A DNA stretch of 64,000 nucleotides from DASQFQ01 sp038238015 (GTDB taxonomy: Bacteria > Actinomycetota > Thermoleophilia > Solirubrobacterales > Solirubrobacteraceae). Under the pieces are notes generated by a model that saw nothing but the letters and a program-made list of their open reading frames with translations, was not told the origin of the DNA and ran no database searches. Of the stretch, positions 50,273-59,817 are shown piece by piece; the stretch's first letter is position 1; each line of letters begins with the position of its first letter. The stretch spans positions 55,371-119,370 of the forward strand of contig JBBRYA010000002.1 of NCBI GenBank assembly GCA_038238015.1. The letters run 5' to 3'. The position numbers and the translations under genes are program-made.

Positions 50273-51283
50273 TCACGCCGGCAGCGTGCGCGGCAGCCCG
50301 AAGTAGGGCAGCACGCCGTTGTCGCCGAAGCGCGTGATGGCGGTGATGGCCTCGTCGTGCACGGTGAGCACGAACAGGCCGCCGGCGCGCGCCACGCCGG
50401 CGTGGGGGTCGCGCAGGTAGTACCCGAACGCCGGCTGTCCGTTGGCGCGGGTGGGCACCAGCCGGATGGCGCCCTCGCTGCGCCAGACCCCGCGCGTGCG
50501 CAGGAACTCGGCGATCGCGGGTCGGCCCTGGTACTCGTGCGGCTCGGGCGGCATCCGGATCCAGGCGTCCTCGGTGAGGAGCGCCACCACGGCGTCGATG
50601 TCGCCGCGCTCGAAGGCATCGCCGAAGCGGGAGACCAGTGCGCGCTCGGCGGGCGAGTCGGGCAGGGTGCCCCCGCCGGGGCGCTCCGGCGTCGCGTCGA
50701 GCGCGGCCCGCGCACGCTGAAGCGCGCTGTTCACCGACGCCTCCGTGCTGTCGAGCATGGCCGCCACCTCGGCGGCCCGGTAGCCGAGCACGTCGCGGAG
50801 CACGAGCACCGCGCGCTGCTGAGGCGCCATGCGCTGCAGGCCCGAGACGAACGCGAGCCCGACAGCCTCCTTGGTCTCATACCGGGCGTCGGGTCCGTCG
50901 GCCCGGTCGGGAAGGCCCTCGAGCAGAGCGTCGGGATATGGCTGCAGCCACATCGGCTCCCCCCACCGGCTGGGCTCCGGCGCGCCGGCGGGCGGGTGCG
51001 AGCCGATCACGTCCCGGGCCCGATGGGCGCCGTCGCGCAGCGCATTGAGGCAGCGATTGGTGGCGATCCGATACAGCCAGGACCGCAGCGACGCCCGGCC
51101 CTCGAAGTCGGCGAGCCCGCGCCATGCGGCCAGGAGCGTCTCCTGGACCAGGTCTTCGGCGTCCTGCACCGAGCCCAGGATCCGGTAGCAGTGCACCTGC
51201 AGCTCACGGCGGTGCGGCTCGGTCAGGGCGCGGAACGCTTGCTCGTTGCCCGCACGGGCGCGCGCGAGCGTTGCGTCGGTCAT
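50273..51283 (-). CDS. ECF-type sigma factor with C-terminal SnoaL-like domain
   Basis: This 336-residue protein has sigma region 2 (FRALTEPHRRELQVHCYRILGSVQDAEDLVQETLLAAW, with RSWLYRIATNRCLN) and region 4 (MAPQQRAVLVLRDVLGYRAAEVAAMLDSTEASVNSALQRARAAL). A SnoaL-like domain follows at about 205-335 (FGDAFERGDIDAVVALLTEDAWIRMPP). This is the layout of ECF sigma factors whose C-terminal domain replaces an anti-sigma factor. The ATG at 51283 is chosen; the longer frame enters the repeat region. It is divergent from an MFS exporter that may be its target. Confidence 0.91.
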   Translation of the reverse strand: MTDATLARARAGNEQAFRALTEPHRRELQVHCYRILGSVQDAEDLVQETLLAAWRGLADFEGRASLRSWLYRIATNRCLNALRDGAHRARDVIGSHPPAGAPEPSRWGEPMWLQPYPDALLEGLPDRADGPDARYETKEAVGLAFVSGLQRMAPQQRAVLVLRDVLGYRAAEVAAMLDSTEASVNSALQRARAALDATPERPGGGTLPDSPAERALVSRFGDAFERGDIDAVVALLTEDAWIRMPPEPHEYQGRPAIAEFLRTRGVWRSEGAIRLVPTRANGQPAFGYYLRDPHAGVARAGGLFVLTVHDEAITAITRFGDNGVLPYFGLPRTLPA

Positions 51284-51326
51284 CACCTGATCCTCGCAAG
51301 CTCTGACGCCTCCTTGTGCATGCACG

Positions 51327-51387
51327 TACAGACACCGGCCCGCCGCCCAACTCATCGCTCAATCTCCGAGGGCGACCGGTGTCTGTA
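51327..51387. promoter_or_regulatory. 12-base inverted repeat in the sigma factor / MFS divergent spacer
   Basis: TACAGACACCGG (51327-51338) and CCGGTGTCTGTA (51376-51387) are exact reverse complements with 37 bases between. The palindrome GTGCATGCAC lies next to the left arm at 51316-51325. Each arm reads CCGGTGTCTGTA toward the gene on its own side, so they may be mirrored promoter or operator elements for the two divergent genes. Confidence 0.6.
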
Positions 51388-51392
51388 GTGGC

Positions 51393-52790
51393 ATGACCTC
51401 ACAACAGCGATGGATCCTCGTCCTGGGCGCCCTGGCAGCGTTCATGACCGCACTTGACACCCTCGTGGTGACCACCGCCCTGAGCACGATCCGGCGCGAT
51501 CTCGGCGCTTCGGTGGATCAGCTGGAGTGGACGGTGAACGCTTACAACCTCAGCTTCGCCGTGCTGCTGATGACCGCGGCCGCCCTCGGTGATCGCTTCG
51601 GCCGCCGCCGGCTGTTCGCGGCCGGGATCGGCCTGTTCGTGCTCGCCTCGGCCGCGTGCGCGCTGGCGCCATCGGTGGGCGCGCTTATCGCCGCACGGGC
51701 GGTCCAGGGCGTCGGCGCGGCGACCGTGACGACCCTGGCGCTGGCGCTCGTGGGCGGGGCGTTCAGCCCGGAGCGCCGCGGGTCGGCGCTGGGCATCTTC
51801 TTCGCCGTCAACGGGCTGGCCGTGGCGGGTGGCCCGCTGGTGGGCGGCGCGGTCACCGAGGGGATCGCCTGGCAGTGGATCTTCTGGCTCAACGTTCCGA
51901 TCGGGCTCGTCGTGCTGCCGCTCGTCCTCGCCCGCATTCCTGAGAGCCGCGGCCCGGACGCAGGCGTAGATCTGCCCGGCCTTGCGCTCGTGAGCGGCGG
52001 AGTGCTCGGCGTGGTGTGGGCGCTCGTGCGCGGGAGCACCGCGGGGTGGGCCAGCGCCGAGGTGCTCGGCGCGCTCTTGGGGGGGCTGGCGCTGCTGGCC
52101 GCCTTTGTGGGCTGGGAGCTACGCGCGAGGGCGCCGATGTTGCCCATGCGCTTCTTCGCATCGCGCGCCTTCTCGGCCGGCAACGCGTCGATCTTCTGCG
52201 CGGTGGGGTCGCTGTTCTGCGCGGTCTTCTTCATGTCCCAGTTCCTGCAGGCCGGGCTTGGCTTCGGTCCTCTGGGCGCCGGCGTGCGGCTGCTGCCGTG
52301 GACGGCAACCCTGTTCTTCGTGGCCCCGGTGGCCGGCAAGCTGGTGGACCGCTTCGGCGAGCGCCCGTTCCTCGTGGCCGGGCCGCTGCTCCAGGCGGCC
52401 GGGTTGGCGTGGATCGCCCTGATCGCCGACGCCGGCATGCACTACGTGCAGCTGATCGCGCCGCTGATGCTGGCCGGCGTGGGCATCTCGATGTCCTTCC
52501 CCGCCGCCCAGAACTCCGTCGTGGGGTCGGTGCCTCCGGAGGCGATCGGCAAGGCCGCGGGCACCAACAGCACGATGCGCGAGCTGGGCGGCGTGCTCGG
52601 CATCGCGCTTGGCGTCGCGGCGTTCGCCGGTTCCGGGAGCTACGCGTCGCCGGCCAGCTTCAGCGACGGCTTCGTGGCGGCCATGGGCGTGGCGGCCGGC
52701 TTGTCCCTGCTCGCGGCGCTGGCCGGCGCGGCGCTCCCGGCGCGGCTGTCGGCCGGGGCGCCTACCCCGGCGCCGGAAGGGGCTCGATGA
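51393..52790 (+). CDS. MFS multidrug exporter (DHA2/EmrB-QacA type)
   Basis: This 465-residue protein has about 14 hydrophobic helices. The N-terminal motif LDTLVVTTALSTIRRDLGASVDQLEWTVNAYNL and the motif A loop ALGDRFGRRRLF are typical of DHA2 drug:proton antiporters. It is divergent from an ECF sigma factor and coupled (ATGA) to an ABM-like protein. Confidence 0.93.
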   Translation: MTSQQRWILVLGALAAFMTALDTLVVTTALSTIRRDLGASVDQLEWTVNAYNLSFAVLLMTAAALGDRFGRRRLFAAGIGLFVLASAACALAPSVGALIAARAVQGVGAATVTTLALALVGGAFSPERRGSALGIFFAVNGLAVAGGPLVGGAVTEGIAWQWIFWLNVPIGLVVLPLVLARIPESRGPDAGVDLPGLALVSGGVLGVVWALVRGSTAGWASAEVLGALLGGLALLAAFVGWELRARAPMLPMRFFASRAFSAGNASIFCAVGSLFCAVFFMSQFLQAGLGFGPLGAGVRLLPWTATLFFVAPVAGKLVDRFGERPFLVAGPLLQAAGLAWIALIADAGMHYVQLIAPLMLAGVGISMSFPAAQNSVVGSVPPEAIGKAAGTNSTMRELGGVLGIALGVAAFAGSGSYASPASFSDGFVAAMGVAAGLSLLAALAGAALPARLSAGAPTPAPEGAR

Positions 52791-53092
52791 CGATGGCCCT
52801 CACGGTCGCTCGGTACACGGTCAAGCGGGGATCGGAGGAGCACAACCTGGAGCTCGTCCGCGCCGTCTATCGAGAGCTCGCGCAGCTGCGTCCCCAGGGC
52901 TTCCGCTACGCCACCTACCGCCTGGAGGACGGAAGGACGTTCATCCACATCGCCGAGCGGCAGGGCGACCGGGACGGTCCGCTCGCTGCGCTGTCGACGT
53001 TCCGAGAGTTCCAGGCCGACATCGGCGACCGGTGCGACTGGGGACCGACGGTGGACGCGGCCGAGGTGGTGGGAAGGTTCGGCGGCGAGTGA
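52787..53092 (+). CDS. small ABM/dimeric alpha-beta-barrel-like protein
   Basis: This 101-residue protein has alternating strands and helices (VARYTVKRGSEEHNLELVRAVYRELAQLRP, FRYATYRLEDGRTFIHIAE, FQADIGDRCDWGP). The pattern resembles antibiotic-biosynthesis monooxygenase-like ferredoxin folds. The ATG at 52787 overlaps the MFS stop, so it is co-translated. It could act on or sense the substrate of the exporter. Confidence 0.75.
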   Translation: MTMALTVARYTVKRGSEEHNLELVRAVYRELAQLRPQGFRYATYRLEDGRTFIHIAERQGDRDGPLAALSTFREFQADIGDRCDWGPTVDAAEVVGRFGGE

Positions 53093-53110
53093 CTGCCGCC
53101 GAGCCGGCGC

Positions 53111-53698
53111 CTACCGGTAGTAGCTGATCGCGCCCGTCTTCTCGAGGTCGCCCTCGTGGATGGCCTCGACGTCGAGCGTCAGCGCGATCTCGTTGCCGAC
53201 CACCACGCCGCCGCGCCGGATGTGGTCCTGCCAGGAGACGCCGAAGTCGTTGCGGTCGATCTTGGTGTGGGCCTCGAAGCCGATGCGCCGCATCGAGCCC
53301 TTGTCCTCCCCGCCGACCCAGAACGGGCTCTCCCACATGCCCAGGTAGCTGACGTCGAGCTCGACCGGGCGCGTGACCCCGCGGAGCGTCAGCTCGGCCA
53401 CGGCCTTGAAGCTCGAGTCGCCGGTGCGCTCGGTGAAGGGCCCATCGAAGCTGATCTCCGGGTGAGTTTCCACGTCGAAGAAGTCCGCCGTGCGGAGGTG
53501 GGCGTCGCGGTCGGGCTCGCCGGTCCAGACCTTCGTCGCCTCGATCACGCCGTGGAAGCGCGCGGCGAGGCAGTCGTCGAGGTCGAAGTCGATCTCGCCG
53601 TGGACGTCCTTGAACAGGCCGCGCACCCACGTGACCATCATGTGGCGGGCGCGGAAGGCCACCTCGGTGTGCCCGGGCTCGAAGATCCAGTTGGCCAC
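53111..53698 (-). CDS. YceI-family protein
   Basis: This 195-residue protein shows the YceI pattern from the start (WIFEPGHTEVAFRARHMMVTWVRGLFKDVHGEIDFD) to LTLRGVTRPVELDV and DFGVSWQ. YceI proteins form a lipocalin-like barrel that holds isoprenoid-like lipids. No signal peptide is seen with the GTG start at 53698, so it is probably cytosolic. It is 10 bases downstream of the MFS gene on the same strand, so they may form an operon. Confidence 0.91.
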   Translation of the reverse strand: MANWIFEPGHTEVAFRARHMMVTWVRGLFKDVHGEIDFDLDDCLAARFHGVIEATKVWTGEPDRDAHLRTADFFDVETHPEISFDGPFTERTGDSSFKAVAELTLRGVTRPVELDVSYLGMWESPFWVGGEDKGSMRRIGFEAHTKIDRNDFGVSWQDHIRRGGVVVGNEIALTLDVEAIHEGDLEKTGAISYYR

Positions 53699-53708
53699 GT
53701 GTGGCTCC

Positions 53709-55319
53709 TCAGGTCGTGGAGTGGGAGGGGTGCAGGGCTCGCGGCGCACCGGTGATCTGGCCGCCCGGGCAATCGCCGGCGGCCACGCCGCCCCGGCGCG
53801 GGTTGCGCAGCGCAAGGCCGCCGGCGCCGGCGAGGACGAGCAGCCCCGCGCCGATCCCGGCGGCGAGGTGGAACGCGTCCTCGGAGGCGCTGTCGCTGGC
53901 CTGCCGCGCGAGCGCGCGCTCGCCAGGCTGGAGGGCGGCCGGCTCGATCGGCGCGAAGCTGCGGCGCTTGGCCTGCTCGAGGGCGGGCGCGCTGCGCGCG
54001 CTCAGCCGGCCTGCGAGCTGGGCGTCCAGCGCGGAGGAGTACTGGGCGGCGACCAGGGCACCGACCGCCGACACCGCGATCAGGCCCGCGGTGCGGGCGA
54101 TCGCGTTGTTGACCGCCGAGGCGCTGCCGGCGTCGGACTCGTCGGCGTCGGCGAGCACCGTCGCGGTGAGCGGCGAGACCGTCAGTGCGAGCCCGAGCGA
54201 CAGCACCAGCAGCGCCGGCACCACGTCGCCGAGCAGCGAGACGTTCGTTCCGAAGCGCAGCATCAGCAGGAACCCGCAGGCCACCAGCAGCGGCCCCGCG
54301 GTCAGGAACGCCCGCGGGCCGTAGCGGTCGGCCAGGCGCCCCATGCGCCGCGAGAGCAGGAACATCACCGTCGTTGGGACCAGCCCGGTGACCCCGGCTT
54401 TGAACGCGCTGTAGCCGGCCACCTGCTGGAGGTAGATCGTGAGGAAGAAGCCGAAGATGCTGATCCCGGCGTACATCGCGAGCGTCTGCGCGTTGGCGAC
54501 GGCGAAGTTGCGGCGGCCGAACAGCCCGAGCGGCAGCATCGGCTTCGACGCGCGGGCCTCGTAGCGCAGGAAGCCCGCGAACAGCGCCGCCCCGGCGAGC
54601 AGCGAGCCGAAGATCGCCAAGTTGCCGAAGCCGAGCACCGGCTGCTCGATCAGCGCGAAGGAGATGCCCGCCAGGCCGGCGGCCGCCAGCACGGCGCCCA
54701 CGAAGTCCACGCGCGCGCTCGACTCCGTCTCGCGGCGCCCCGGCACCGCCCGCGCGGCGAGCGCGAGCGCGATCACGACCAGCGGCAGGTTGAGCAGGAA
54801 GATCCAGCGCCACGACGCCGAGTCGACGATCTGCCCGCCCAGCAGCGGCCCGATCAGGATGCCGATCCCGCCGAACGCGGTCCAGCTGCCGATGGCGGCA
54901 CCGCGCTCGGCCTTCGGGAACACCGCGACGATGATCGCCAGCGCCGCCGGCGTGAGCAGCGCTCCTGACACGCCCTGCAGCGCGCGGGCGGCGATCAGTA
55001 CCTCGACGCTCGGAGCCGCCGCACACAGCGCCGAGCCGATGCCGAAGCCCGCGACGCCCGCCACGAACACGCGACGCTCCCCTAGACGGTCGGTGAGCGA
55101 GCCGGCCAGCAGGATCAGCGAGCTGAGCGTCAGCAGGTAGGCGCTGGAGATCCACTGCTGCGCCGCCAGACCGCCGCCGAGGTCGCGGCTGATCGCGGGC
55201 AGCGCGACGTTGACCGCCGAGGAATCCACCGCGGCGATGGTGGAGGCCATGATCGCGCTGATCAGCGCGAGGCGCTTGTTGGGGCCTGGGACCGCAGCTT
55301 CCGTTGTGGTTGCGTGCAC
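53709..55319 (-). CDS. MFS multidrug exporter (DHA2 type), second copy
   Basis: This protein of about 536 residues has about 14 hydrophobic helices with DHA2 features (STIAAVDSSAVNVALPAISRDLG, GSLTDRLGERRVF). It has a longer C-terminal region than the exporter at 51393. The GTG at 55319 is preferred because the longer frame would run into the start region of the divergent RTX gene. It is followed at once by the YceI gene. Confidence 0.9.
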   Translation of the reverse strand: MHATTTEAAVPGPNKRLALISAIMASTIAAVDSSAVNVALPAISRDLGGGLAAQQWISSAYLLTLSSLILLAGSLTDRLGERRVFVAGVAGFGIGSALCAAAPSVEVLIAARALQGVSGALLTPAALAIIVAVFPKAERGAAIGSWTAFGGIGILIGPLLGGQIVDSASWRWIFLLNLPLVVIALALAARAVPGRRETESSARVDFVGAVLAAAGLAGISFALIEQPVLGFGNLAIFGSLLAGAALFAGFLRYEARASKPMLPLGLFGRRNFAVANAQTLAMYAGISIFGFFLTIYLQQVAGYSAFKAGVTGLVPTTVMFLLSRRMGRLADRYGPRAFLTAGPLLVACGFLLMLRFGTNVSLLGDVVPALLVLSLGLALTVSPLTATVLADADESDAGSASAVNNAIARTAGLIAVSAVGALVAAQYSSALDAQLAGRLSARSAPALEQAKRRSFAPIEPAALQPGERALARQASDSASEDAFHLAAGIGAGLLVLAGAGGLALRNPRRGGVAAGDCPGGQITGAPRALHPSHSTT

Positions 55320-55427
55320 AACCGGATCGTACGTGTTCGCGCAAGTGGCGCCTGCACACCTGGACGAGAGCCGTATAAAGGGCCACGACTGATCAAGCGG
55401 CCGCAGCGTGACGCCGAAAACCGGGGC

Positions 55428-56618
55428 ATGTCCTTCCTCCCCCGCCGCCCTGCCACGCTCCTGTGCACGACCGCCCTGCTGCTCGCCGCCTCCGTCTCGG
55501 TCGCCGATGCTCGTCCAATGACCGGCTCTCCCGGTCCAGACCGGTTGATAGTCAAGGGCGCAGCCGGGCGCGAGGTCCACGCCAGCGGCGGTCCCGACCG
55601 CGTCGTGGGCGGACCGGGCGCCGACCAGATCTTCGGTGAGACCGGCAGCGACACGCTCTCGGGCCGGGGCTCAGGCGACGTGCTCGACGGCGGCTCCGGC
55701 GACGACGTGCTGGCCGGCGAGGAGGGCGACGACACGCTCACGGGCGGCTTCGGCCACGACACCCTCGACGGCGGCTCGGGCAACGACGCGCTGGACGGCG
55801 GCCCAGCGCCCGACCACATCACCGGCGGCGACGGCAACGACACCATCCACGCGGGCACGGGCGCCGACACGGTCGACGCCGGTCCCGGCGACGACGTCGT
55901 CTACAGCGACTCGGGCCCCGACCACATCTCGGCCGGCGACGGCAACGACACCGTCTACGTCAACAACGGCAGCGCGGTCGACAGCGTCTCCTGCGGCTCC
56001 GGCGAGGACACGGTCTTCATCAACCCCTACGCCAAGCCGGGCGGCGTCTCCAACTCCCAAGCGCTGCGCGAGGGCCGCATCAGCGGCTGCGAGCACGTCG
56101 TCGAGCAGGACAAGACCCAGGACCTGACGCAGGGGTCGACCAAGACCGCGAACTCCAAGGCCGGCGGAACGCTGAACGGCACCGACCGCAAGGACACGCT
56201 GCTCGGCGGACCCGGCCCAGACAAGCTGTTCGGCGGCGGCGGCGACGACGTCCTGTGGGGCAACCGCCTCCACGACGGTCCGAGCTTCGGCACCGACCTG
56301 CTCGACGCGGGCGCCGGCAACGACATCGTCTACGGCAGCCGCGCGAACAACACGATCCTCGGCGGCGACGGCGACGACTACCTGCAGGGCGGCCCGCACC
56401 GCAACCGCATCCTCGCCGGCAACGGCAACGACAAGATCCGCCTGCGCGGCAGCGGCTCCAACGCCGTCCAGGCCGGCGACGGCAACGACAGCGTCGAGGC
56501 CTACGCCAAGGGCGCGGCGTCGATCGACTGCGGACCGGGCTTCGACACTGTGAACATCGGCTTCAACCGCCAGGTCCACACGCGCAACTGCGAGAGCGTC
56601 AAGAAGCTCTACAAGTAG
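55428..56618 (+). CDS. secreted calcium-binding (RTX/hemolysin-type repeat) protein
   Basis: This 396-residue protein starts at the ATG at 55428 with a signal peptide (RRPATLLCTTALLLAASVSVADA). Two blocks of nonapeptide-like repeats follow, such as GGSGDDVLAGEEGDDTLTGG, GGSGNDALDGG and GGGGDDVLWGN, which bind Ca2+ and form a parallel beta roll. A central Cys-containing non-repeat segment (about 180-240) separates the blocks. There is no catalytic domain. It is probably an extracellular structural or adhesive protein. Confidence 0.9.
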   Translation: MSFLPRRPATLLCTTALLLAASVSVADARPMTGSPGPDRLIVKGAAGREVHASGGPDRVVGGPGADQIFGETGSDTLSGRGSGDVLDGGSGDDVLAGEEGDDTLTGGFGHDTLDGGSGNDALDGGPAPDHITGGDGNDTIHAGTGADTVDAGPGDDVVYSDSGPDHISAGDGNDTVYVNNGSAVDSVSCGSGEDTVFINPYAKPGGVSNSQALREGRISGCEHVVEQDKTQDLTQGSTKTANSKAGGTLNGTDRKDTLLGGPGPDKLFGGGGDDVLWGNRLHDGPSFGTDLLDAGAGNDIVYGSRANNTILGGDGDDYLQGGPHRNRILAGNGNDKIRLRGSGSNAVQAGDGNDSVEAYAKGAASIDCGPGFDTVNIGFNRQVHTRNCESVKKLYK

Positions 56619-56672
56619 GCCGCGCCGCGCGGCGGCCCACGCCGAGGGGCCGCCTGCGCGAGACTCCGCGGG

Positions 56673-57814
56673 ATGCAGGCCTTCCCCGCCGGCGCCGCGG
56701 TCAACGTCGAGGACCTGGAGGGCGACTCCTACGCGCTGCTGGCCGCGCTGCGCGAGCACGAGCCGGTCTCATGGCTTCCCGCGCTCGACGGGTGGCTGGT
56801 CACGCGGCGCGAGGACGCGCTCGCCGTGATGCGCGACGCGCGGGCGTTCACGGTCCAGGACCCGCGCTTCACCACCGCGCGGGTGGTGGGGGAGAGCATG
56901 CTCTCGCTCGACGGCGCCGAGCACGAGCGCCATCGCGCGCCGTTTGCCGCCCCGCTAGGGCTCGGCGAGGTGCAGCGGCGGCTCGCTGCGACCGTCGAGC
57001 ACGAGGCCGAGCGCCTCGCCGCCGCGCTCGCCGCGCGCGGGGAGGCCGAGCTGCGGCGGGAGTTCGCCGGCCCGCTCGCGGCGGCGGCGGTCACGCGGAC
57101 ACTCGGGCTCGACGCGGCCGCCGGCGAGCGCGTGCTCGGCTGGTATGACGCAATCGTCGCCGCGGTGACCGACCTCAGCGCCGGCCGCCCGCCCGGCCCG
57201 GCGGCCGCGGCCGCGGTGGCGGAGCTGGGGGAGGCCGTGCGGCCCGCGCTGGCCGGGGACTCGCTGCTGGGCAGCGCGGCGCTCAGCGCCGGCGAAGTGA
57301 CCTCGAACGCCGCCGTGCTGCTGTTCGGCGGGATCGAGACGACCGAGGGGATGATCGCCAACGCGCTCGTGCACCTGCTTTCGGACCCGCATGAGCTCGA
57401 GCGCGCGCTCGCCGACCCGGCGCGCCTGCCCGCGGTCGTGGAGGAGTCCCTGCGCCTCGAGCCCGCGGCGGCCGTGATCGACCGCTACGCGACGCGGGAC
57501 GTCGAGCTCGCCGGCGCGCAGATCGCGGCCGGCGACCTCGTCCGCATCTCGATCACCGCCGCCAACCGCGACCCGGCGACGTTCCCGGAGCCCGATCGCT
57601 TCGACCCCGACCGCGAGAACGCCCGCCGTCACCTCGCGTTCGCGAGCGGCCGCACGTGTGCGTCGGGATGCACCTCGCGCGGCTGGAGGCGCACGTCGCG
57701 CTCGCGACCCTGCTTGCGCGGCTGCCGGGGCTGGCTCTCGACCCCCGCCGCCCGCCGGCGATCCGCGGGCTGATCTTCCGCAAGCCGGTGGCGCTGCACA
57801 CCGTGTGGGACTAG
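56673..57814 (+). pseudogene. cytochrome P450 gene with a 1-base frameshift at the haem-binding loop
   Basis: The first about 325 codons encode a P450: the I-helix LLFGGIETTEGMI, the ExxR pair EESLRLEPAA and FPEPDRFDPDRENARRHLAFASG. At about 57643 the frame changes. The following bases read PHVCVGMHLARLEAH, the haem-ligand Cys loop, only if one base is added in GGCCGCAC (GGC-CCG-CAC expected). The corrected frame ends at a TAG at 57812-57814 that overlaps the convergent SDR stop in CTAG. Without correction the gene ends at 57773 and lacks the haem ligand. Confidence 0.87.
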
Positions 57815-58668
57815 TGCCGGAGTGGCTCCGGGTCGACGAAGAAGTCGGCCAGCAGCTCCTCATCGCTCTCCGAGGCGCGGTAGCCGCTCAGGTCGGTGAC
57901 CGGCGGCTCGGCGAGCGTGGCGATCACCTCGTCGTCGATGAACAGGTTGCCCGTGCACTCGCGCGCGGGCTGGGTGAGGACGGCGTAGGCGGCGTCGGCG
58001 ACGATCTCCGGCGCGCGCGCCCGCGCCATCGCCGCGTCGCCGCCGAGCAGGTTCTGGACCGCCGCGGTCGCGATCACGCTGCGCGGCCACAACCCGTTTG
58101 CGGCCACGTCGGCCTCGCGCAGCTCCTCCGCGGCGCCGAGCGTGAGCAGGCTCATCGCGTACTTGGAGAGCGTGTAGGGAGCGTGCGCCCCGAGCCACGC
58201 CGGATCGAGGTTCAGCGGCGGGGAGAGCGTGAGGATGTGCGGGTTGGCGGCCTCGCGGAGGTGCGGGAGGCAGGCACGGATGGCGAGGAACGTCCCACGC
58301 GCGTTGATCGACTGCATGAGGTCGTAACGCTTGGGCTCGGTGTCCTCGATGCTCGTCAGCGCGATCGCGCTGGCGTTGTTGACGCAGACGTCGATCGCCC
58401 CGAAGCGCTGCACCGCCTGCTCGACCGCCGCCGCGACCGAGCCCTCGTCGCGCACGTCGCCGACGATCGGAAGGGCGCGGCCGCCGGCCTCCTCGATCGC
58501 GGCCGCCGCGGTGTGGACGGTCCCGGGCAGCTTGGGATTGGGCTCGGCGGTCTTGGCCAGCAGCGCGACGTTGGCGCCGTCGCGCGCCGCGCGCACGGCG
58601 ATCGCCAAGCCGATGCCCCGGCTGCCGCCGGTCATGAAGATGGTGGAGCCCTGCAGGGTCGCGGTCAT
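57811..58668 (-). CDS. SDR-family oxidoreductase (HSDL2-like)
   Basis: This 285-residue enzyme has TGGSRGIG at about 14-21, NNASAI at about 96-101 and the catalytic YxxxK in APYTLSKYAMS. The pattern AKTAEPNPKLPGTVHTAA and ILTLSPPLNLDPAWLGAHA is typical of hydroxysteroid-dehydrogenase-like protein 2. It probably reduces or oxidises a lipid-related carbonyl with NADP(H). The ATG at 58668 is used; an ATG at 58680 is possible. Confidence 0.92.
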   Translation of the reverse strand: MTATLQGSTIFMTGGSRGIGLAIAVRAARDGANVALLAKTAEPNPKLPGTVHTAAAAIEEAGGRALPIVGDVRDEGSVAAAVEQAVQRFGAIDVCVNNASAIALTSIEDTEPKRYDLMQSINARGTFLAIRACLPHLREAANPHILTLSPPLNLDPAWLGAHAPYTLSKYAMSLLTLGAAEELREADVAANGLWPRSVIATAAVQNLLGGDAAMARARAPEIVADAAYAVLTQPARECTGNLFIDDEVIATLAEPPVTDLSGYRASESDEELLADFFVDPEPLRH

Positions 58669-58713
58669 GGGGAGAGTCATACCGATCAGACGTTCGGGTA
58701 CGGTTCCCGCCCC

Positions 58714-59817
58714 GTGCGAGTCGGAGTCCCCAAGGAGACCGTCGAAGGCGAGCGGCGCGTCGCGCTCGTGCCCGATGTCGTGCGCCGCCTGGCCACCGCC
58801 GGCCACGAGGCGATCGTCGAGGCAGGCGCCGGGGCGCACGCGGGCATCCCCGACGCGCTCTACGAGGAGGCCGGGGCGACGGTCGGTGGCGATCCTTGGC
58901 AGGCCGACGTCGTCGCGAAGGTCGTCGCGCCCACCGAGGCCGAGGTCGGAAAGCTCGGCTCGGGCTCGGTGCTGATCGGCTTCCTGGCCCCGCTCACGAA
59001 CGCCGAGGGGATCCAGGCGATCGCCGGCTCGGGCGCCACCGCTTTCGCGGTCGAGGCAATTCCGCGCATCTCGCGCGCCCAGTCGATGGACGCGCTGTCC
59101 TCGCAGGCCACCGTCTCGGGCTATCGCGCGGTCCTGATCGCCTCGCAGGAGCTCGGGCGCTTCTTCCCGATGCTGATGACCGCCGCGGGCACGATCCCGC
59201 CCGCGCAGGTGCTGATCCTCGGCGCCGGGGTCGCGGGGCTGCAGGCGATCGCCACCTCGCGGCGGCTCGGCGCGGTCGTCACCGCTTTCGACGTACGCGC
59301 CGCCGTCAAGGAGCAGGTGCAGTCGCTCGGGGCCAAGTTCCTCGAGGTGGAGGGCTCAGCCGATGCCTCGGGCTCCGGCGGGTACGCCCGCGAGCTCACC
59401 GAGGAGGAGCAGGAGGCCCAGCGCGAGGCGCTCGCCGACCAGATCGCGCGCTCGGACGTCGTCATCACCACCGCGCTGGTGCCCGGCCGCCCGGCCCCGA
59501 AGCTGATCCCCGCGAGCGCGGTCGAGCGCATGAAGGCCGGCGCGGTGATCGTGGACCTGGCCGCCGAGGGGGGCGGGAACTGCGAGCTGACGCGGCCCGG
59601 GGAGACCTACGTCACCGATAACGCCGTGCGGATCGCCGGGCCGTTGAACGTCCCGAGCACGATGGCCGAGCACGCATCACAGCTTTACGCGCGCAACGTG
59701 CAGTCGCTGATCGAGCTGATGAGCGGCGAGGACGGGGCGCTCGCACTCGACTTCGAGGACGAGATCATTAAGGGCGCGTGCGTCGCCCGCGACGGGAAGG
59801 TCGTCGAGCGCCCATGA
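58714..59817 (+). CDS. pntAA: NAD(P) transhydrogenase subunit alpha, NAD-binding part
   Basis: This 367-residue protein starts at the GTG at 58714 (RVGVPKETVEGERRVALVPDVV). It has the alanine-dehydrogenase/PNT N-terminal domain and the NAD-binding motif ILGAGVAGLQAIATSRRLGA. It forms the cytosolic dI component of the proton-pumping transhydrogenase. The subunit is split into two genes, as in many actinobacteria and Rhodospirillum. Its stop overlaps the pntAB start. Confidence 0.93.
   Translation: MRVGVPKETVEGERRVALVPDVVRRLATAGHEAIVEAGAGAHAGIPDALYEEAGATVGGDPWQADVVAKVVAPTEAEVGKLGSGSVLIGFLAPLTNAEGIQAIAGSGATAFAVEAIPRISRAQSMDALSSQATVSGYRAVLIASQELGRFFPMLMTAAGTIPPAQVLILGAGVAGLQAIATSRRLGAVVTAFDVRAAVKEQVQSLGAKFLEVEGSADASGSGGYARELTEEEQEAQREALADQIARSDVVITTALVPGRPAPKLIPASAVERMKAGAVIVDLAAEGGGNCELTRPGETYVTDNAVRIAGPLNVPSTMAEHASQLYARNVQSLIELMSGEDGALALDFEDEIIKGACVARDGKVVERP

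Noticed and set aside
55600..56500. Direct repeats that could suggest a CRISPR or satellite array
   Set aside because: The repeats are imperfect 27-base units encoding GGxGxD calcium-binding motifs in one continuous protein. There are no spacers or Cas genes.
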